A DNA stretch of 64,000 bases from Burkholderiaceae bacterium (GTDB lineage: Bacteria > Pseudomonadota > Gammaproteobacteria > Burkholderiales > Burkholderiaceae_C): contig JAGOPK010000008.1 of the NCBI GenBank assembly GCA_017992055.1, forward strand, positions 186,001-250,000, in the 5' to 3' direction. Both the position numbers and the translations under genes were made by a program. Each line of letters opens with the position of its first letter. The stretch's first letter is position 1. This document shows positions 63,055 to 64,000 of the stretch, one piece after another. Under the pieces are notes generated by a model. That model ran no database searches, was not told where the DNA came from, and saw only the letters and a program-made list of their open reading frames with translations.

Positions 63055-63981
63055 GTGACTCGCGTCGACGGCCCGTTGGCCGATAGCGCCGACAAGACTA
63101 CCGGACGGAAGTTCGAGCGTCTGGTGGACGCTCATTGCCAGATCTCTGCTAGCTTGCCTGCGGGCGACGAGATCGGATTCCTGTGCTCTGACTTCGTCCG
63201 ATTCTCGTTGCCGCACCGTGCAATCGACACGAACGTCTTCGAGAGATGCGACGGTGACAGACTGACGACATTCATGTCGCCACCGAGCATCGGAATCCCC
63301 TTTGGCAAGTGGCCCCGCTTGTTCATGATCTTCTTGACCACTGCAGCCGTCCGCTCGCGTGAGCGCGATATCGATCTTGCCGGCTCGATGTCGACGTTCA
63401 TGAAGTCACTTGGCACGCCTGTGACCGGGGGGCAAACCGGGAGCATCAGGCCATTCAAGAATCAACTGATTCGTACGCTGTCCCTGACATCCACTGTCAC
63501 CATTGCAAAGAAGGGCGAGGTGCGGCTTCGAAATTCACCCGTCGCTGACAGATTTGAAGTGCACTGGGCGGTGGTGCAAACTGACCAAAGAACCGGCCTG
63601 CCTTCGAAGGTTCGTCTCGGCGAGCGAATGTTCAATCAGATGTTGAAGTCGGCAGTACCACTGGACATGAGGGCTGTTCGGGCGCTGCAGCAAAGCCCGC
63701 TCTCGTTAGACCTCTACGCTTGGACGACATTTCGTGCCCACGCCTTGCCTGCAACCCACCCAACGCGTATCGACTGGTCCAGCCTGAAGGAGCAGTTCGG
63801 CGCCGGATACAAGTCCCAAAGTGACTTTGCGATCGCCGTCCGATCGGCTATCGCTCAGGTTCAGATGGTCTACCCCAAGCTGCTCTGTGAGGCGACTGGA
63901 AGTCACTTCGTCATTCACAGGTCAGAGCCAAGTGTCCCCCGGCGGCCGGCGAGACCGACACCACGTCCACCCTGTGGATAG
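63055..63981 (+). CDS. repA: plasmid-type replication initiator, RepA family
   Basis: The 308-aa protein resembles the plasmid RepA family (PF04796-like): IGIPFGKWPRLFMIFLTTAA with the conserved Pro-Phe-Gly and Arg residues, DLAGSMSTFMKSLGTPVTGG, VRLGERMFNQML and LSLDLYAWTTFRAH. RepA starts plasmid replication by binding repeats at oriV and recruiting DnaA and helicase. The start is a GTG preceded by TTTAGG. Finding it next to a tRNA scar shows that the element has plasmid ancestry. DnaA-box-like sequences begin at its 3' end. Confidence 0.8.
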   Translation: MTRVDGPLADSADKTTGRKFERLVDAHCQISASLPAGDEIGFLCSDFVRFSLPHRAIDTNVFERCDGDRLTTFMSPPSIGIPFGKWPRLFMIFLTTAAVRSRERDIDLAGSMSTFMKSLGTPVTGGQTGSIRPFKNQLIRTLSLTSTVTIAKKGEVRLRNSPVADRFEVHWAVVQTDQRTGLPSKVRLGERMFNQMLKSAVPLDMRAVRALQQSPLSLDLYAWTTFRAHALPATHPTRIDWSSLKEQFGAGYKSQSDFAIAVRSAIAQVQMVYPKLLCEATGSHFVIHRSEPSVPRRPARPTPRPPCG

Positions 63982-63996
63982 TCGAAGTTGTCCACG
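63973..63996. promoter_or_regulatory. DnaA-box-like pair, possible start of a replication origin
   Basis: TGTGGATAG (63973-63981) matches the inverted DnaA box in eight of nine positions, and TTGTCCACG (63988-63996) matches TTATCCACA in seven of nine, in opposite orientation. They directly follow the repA-like gene, where oriV is often found in RepA plasmids. The window ends 4 bp later, so iterons or an AT-rich unwinding region cannot be checked. Confidence 0.35.
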
Positions 63997-64000
63997 CATA

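Overview
The window reads as a chromosomal segment of a high-GC betaproteobacterium. The best fit is the order Burkholderiales, perhaps the Rubrivivax/Leptothrix/Ideonella neighbourhood. The evidence is the very strong G/C third-position bias, a caa3-like coxB-coxA unit with an upstream DUF2244 gene, and a ruvX-pyrR-pyrB-pyrC'-plsC operon. The genus cannot be fixed from sequence alone. From about 58.92 kb to the right edge the base composition becomes visibly less GC-rich, and the gene content changes to that of an integrated mobile element.

Layout. 0-3.5 kb: cytochrome c oxidase subunits I and II with a DUF2244 membrane protein (minus strand). 3.7-9.9 kb: housekeeping genes, namely a BioC-like methyltransferase, comF, trmL, gpsA, secB, grxC, a membrane rhodanese and the phosphoglycerate mutase gpmI. 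10.0-17.4 kb: one plus-strand catabolic operon for four-carbon acid sugars, made of a GntR/FCD regulator, ltnD, otnK, otnC, otnI and a TRAP transporter dctPQM. 17.4-19.4 kb: a LytS/LytR-type two-component system. 19.5-31.8 kb: argH, a SPOR-like membrane protein, ETF-quinone oxidoreductase, an SDR, YceH, a thioesterase, an archaeal-type thymidine/AMP phosphorylase paired with a short PRPP synthetase, a CPBP protease, a secreted protein with four Cys-rich repeats, and a LprI-MliC-like secreted protein.

31.2-35.8 kb is a minus-strand operon with mostly overlapping stop/start codons: ruvX, pyrR, pyrB, a dihydroorotase homologue that has lost its metal-binding HxH motif (pyrC'), plsC and the lysozyme-inhibitor-like gene. 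35.8-42.97 kb: a cNMP-binding patatin phospholipase, a CoA-transferase/GNAT fusion, yqgE, photolyase and a Tat-exported alpha/beta hydrolase. 43.0-57.5 kb is a large acyl-CoA catabolic cluster in two divergent arms. It holds an atypical thiolase, four crotonases, two leucine/isoleucine/valine-type solute-binding proteins without permeases, two acyl-CoA ligases, a fused double acyl-CoA dehydrogenase, a single acyl-CoA dehydrogenase and a double-hotdog protein. The arrangement suggests uptake, CoA activation and beta-oxidation-like breakdown of an unidentified carboxylic acid.

57.5-58.9 kb holds a roughly 120-nt imperfect palindrome, a small exported protein and a nitroreductase. At 58,920-58,965 lies an exact 3' half of a tRNA with a CAU anticodon and no 5' half, a typical scar of site-specific integration. 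Beyond it come a cluster of TGTACCG heptamers, a 674-aa protein with a PIN-like nuclease domain, an unrecognised 382-aa protein, an AlpA-like helix-turn-helix protein and a plasmid-type RepA with DnaA-box-like sequences. This is one end of an integrated plasmid-like element that continues beyond the window. The PIN-like protein and its unrecognised neighbour are the most plausible place for an undescribed system.
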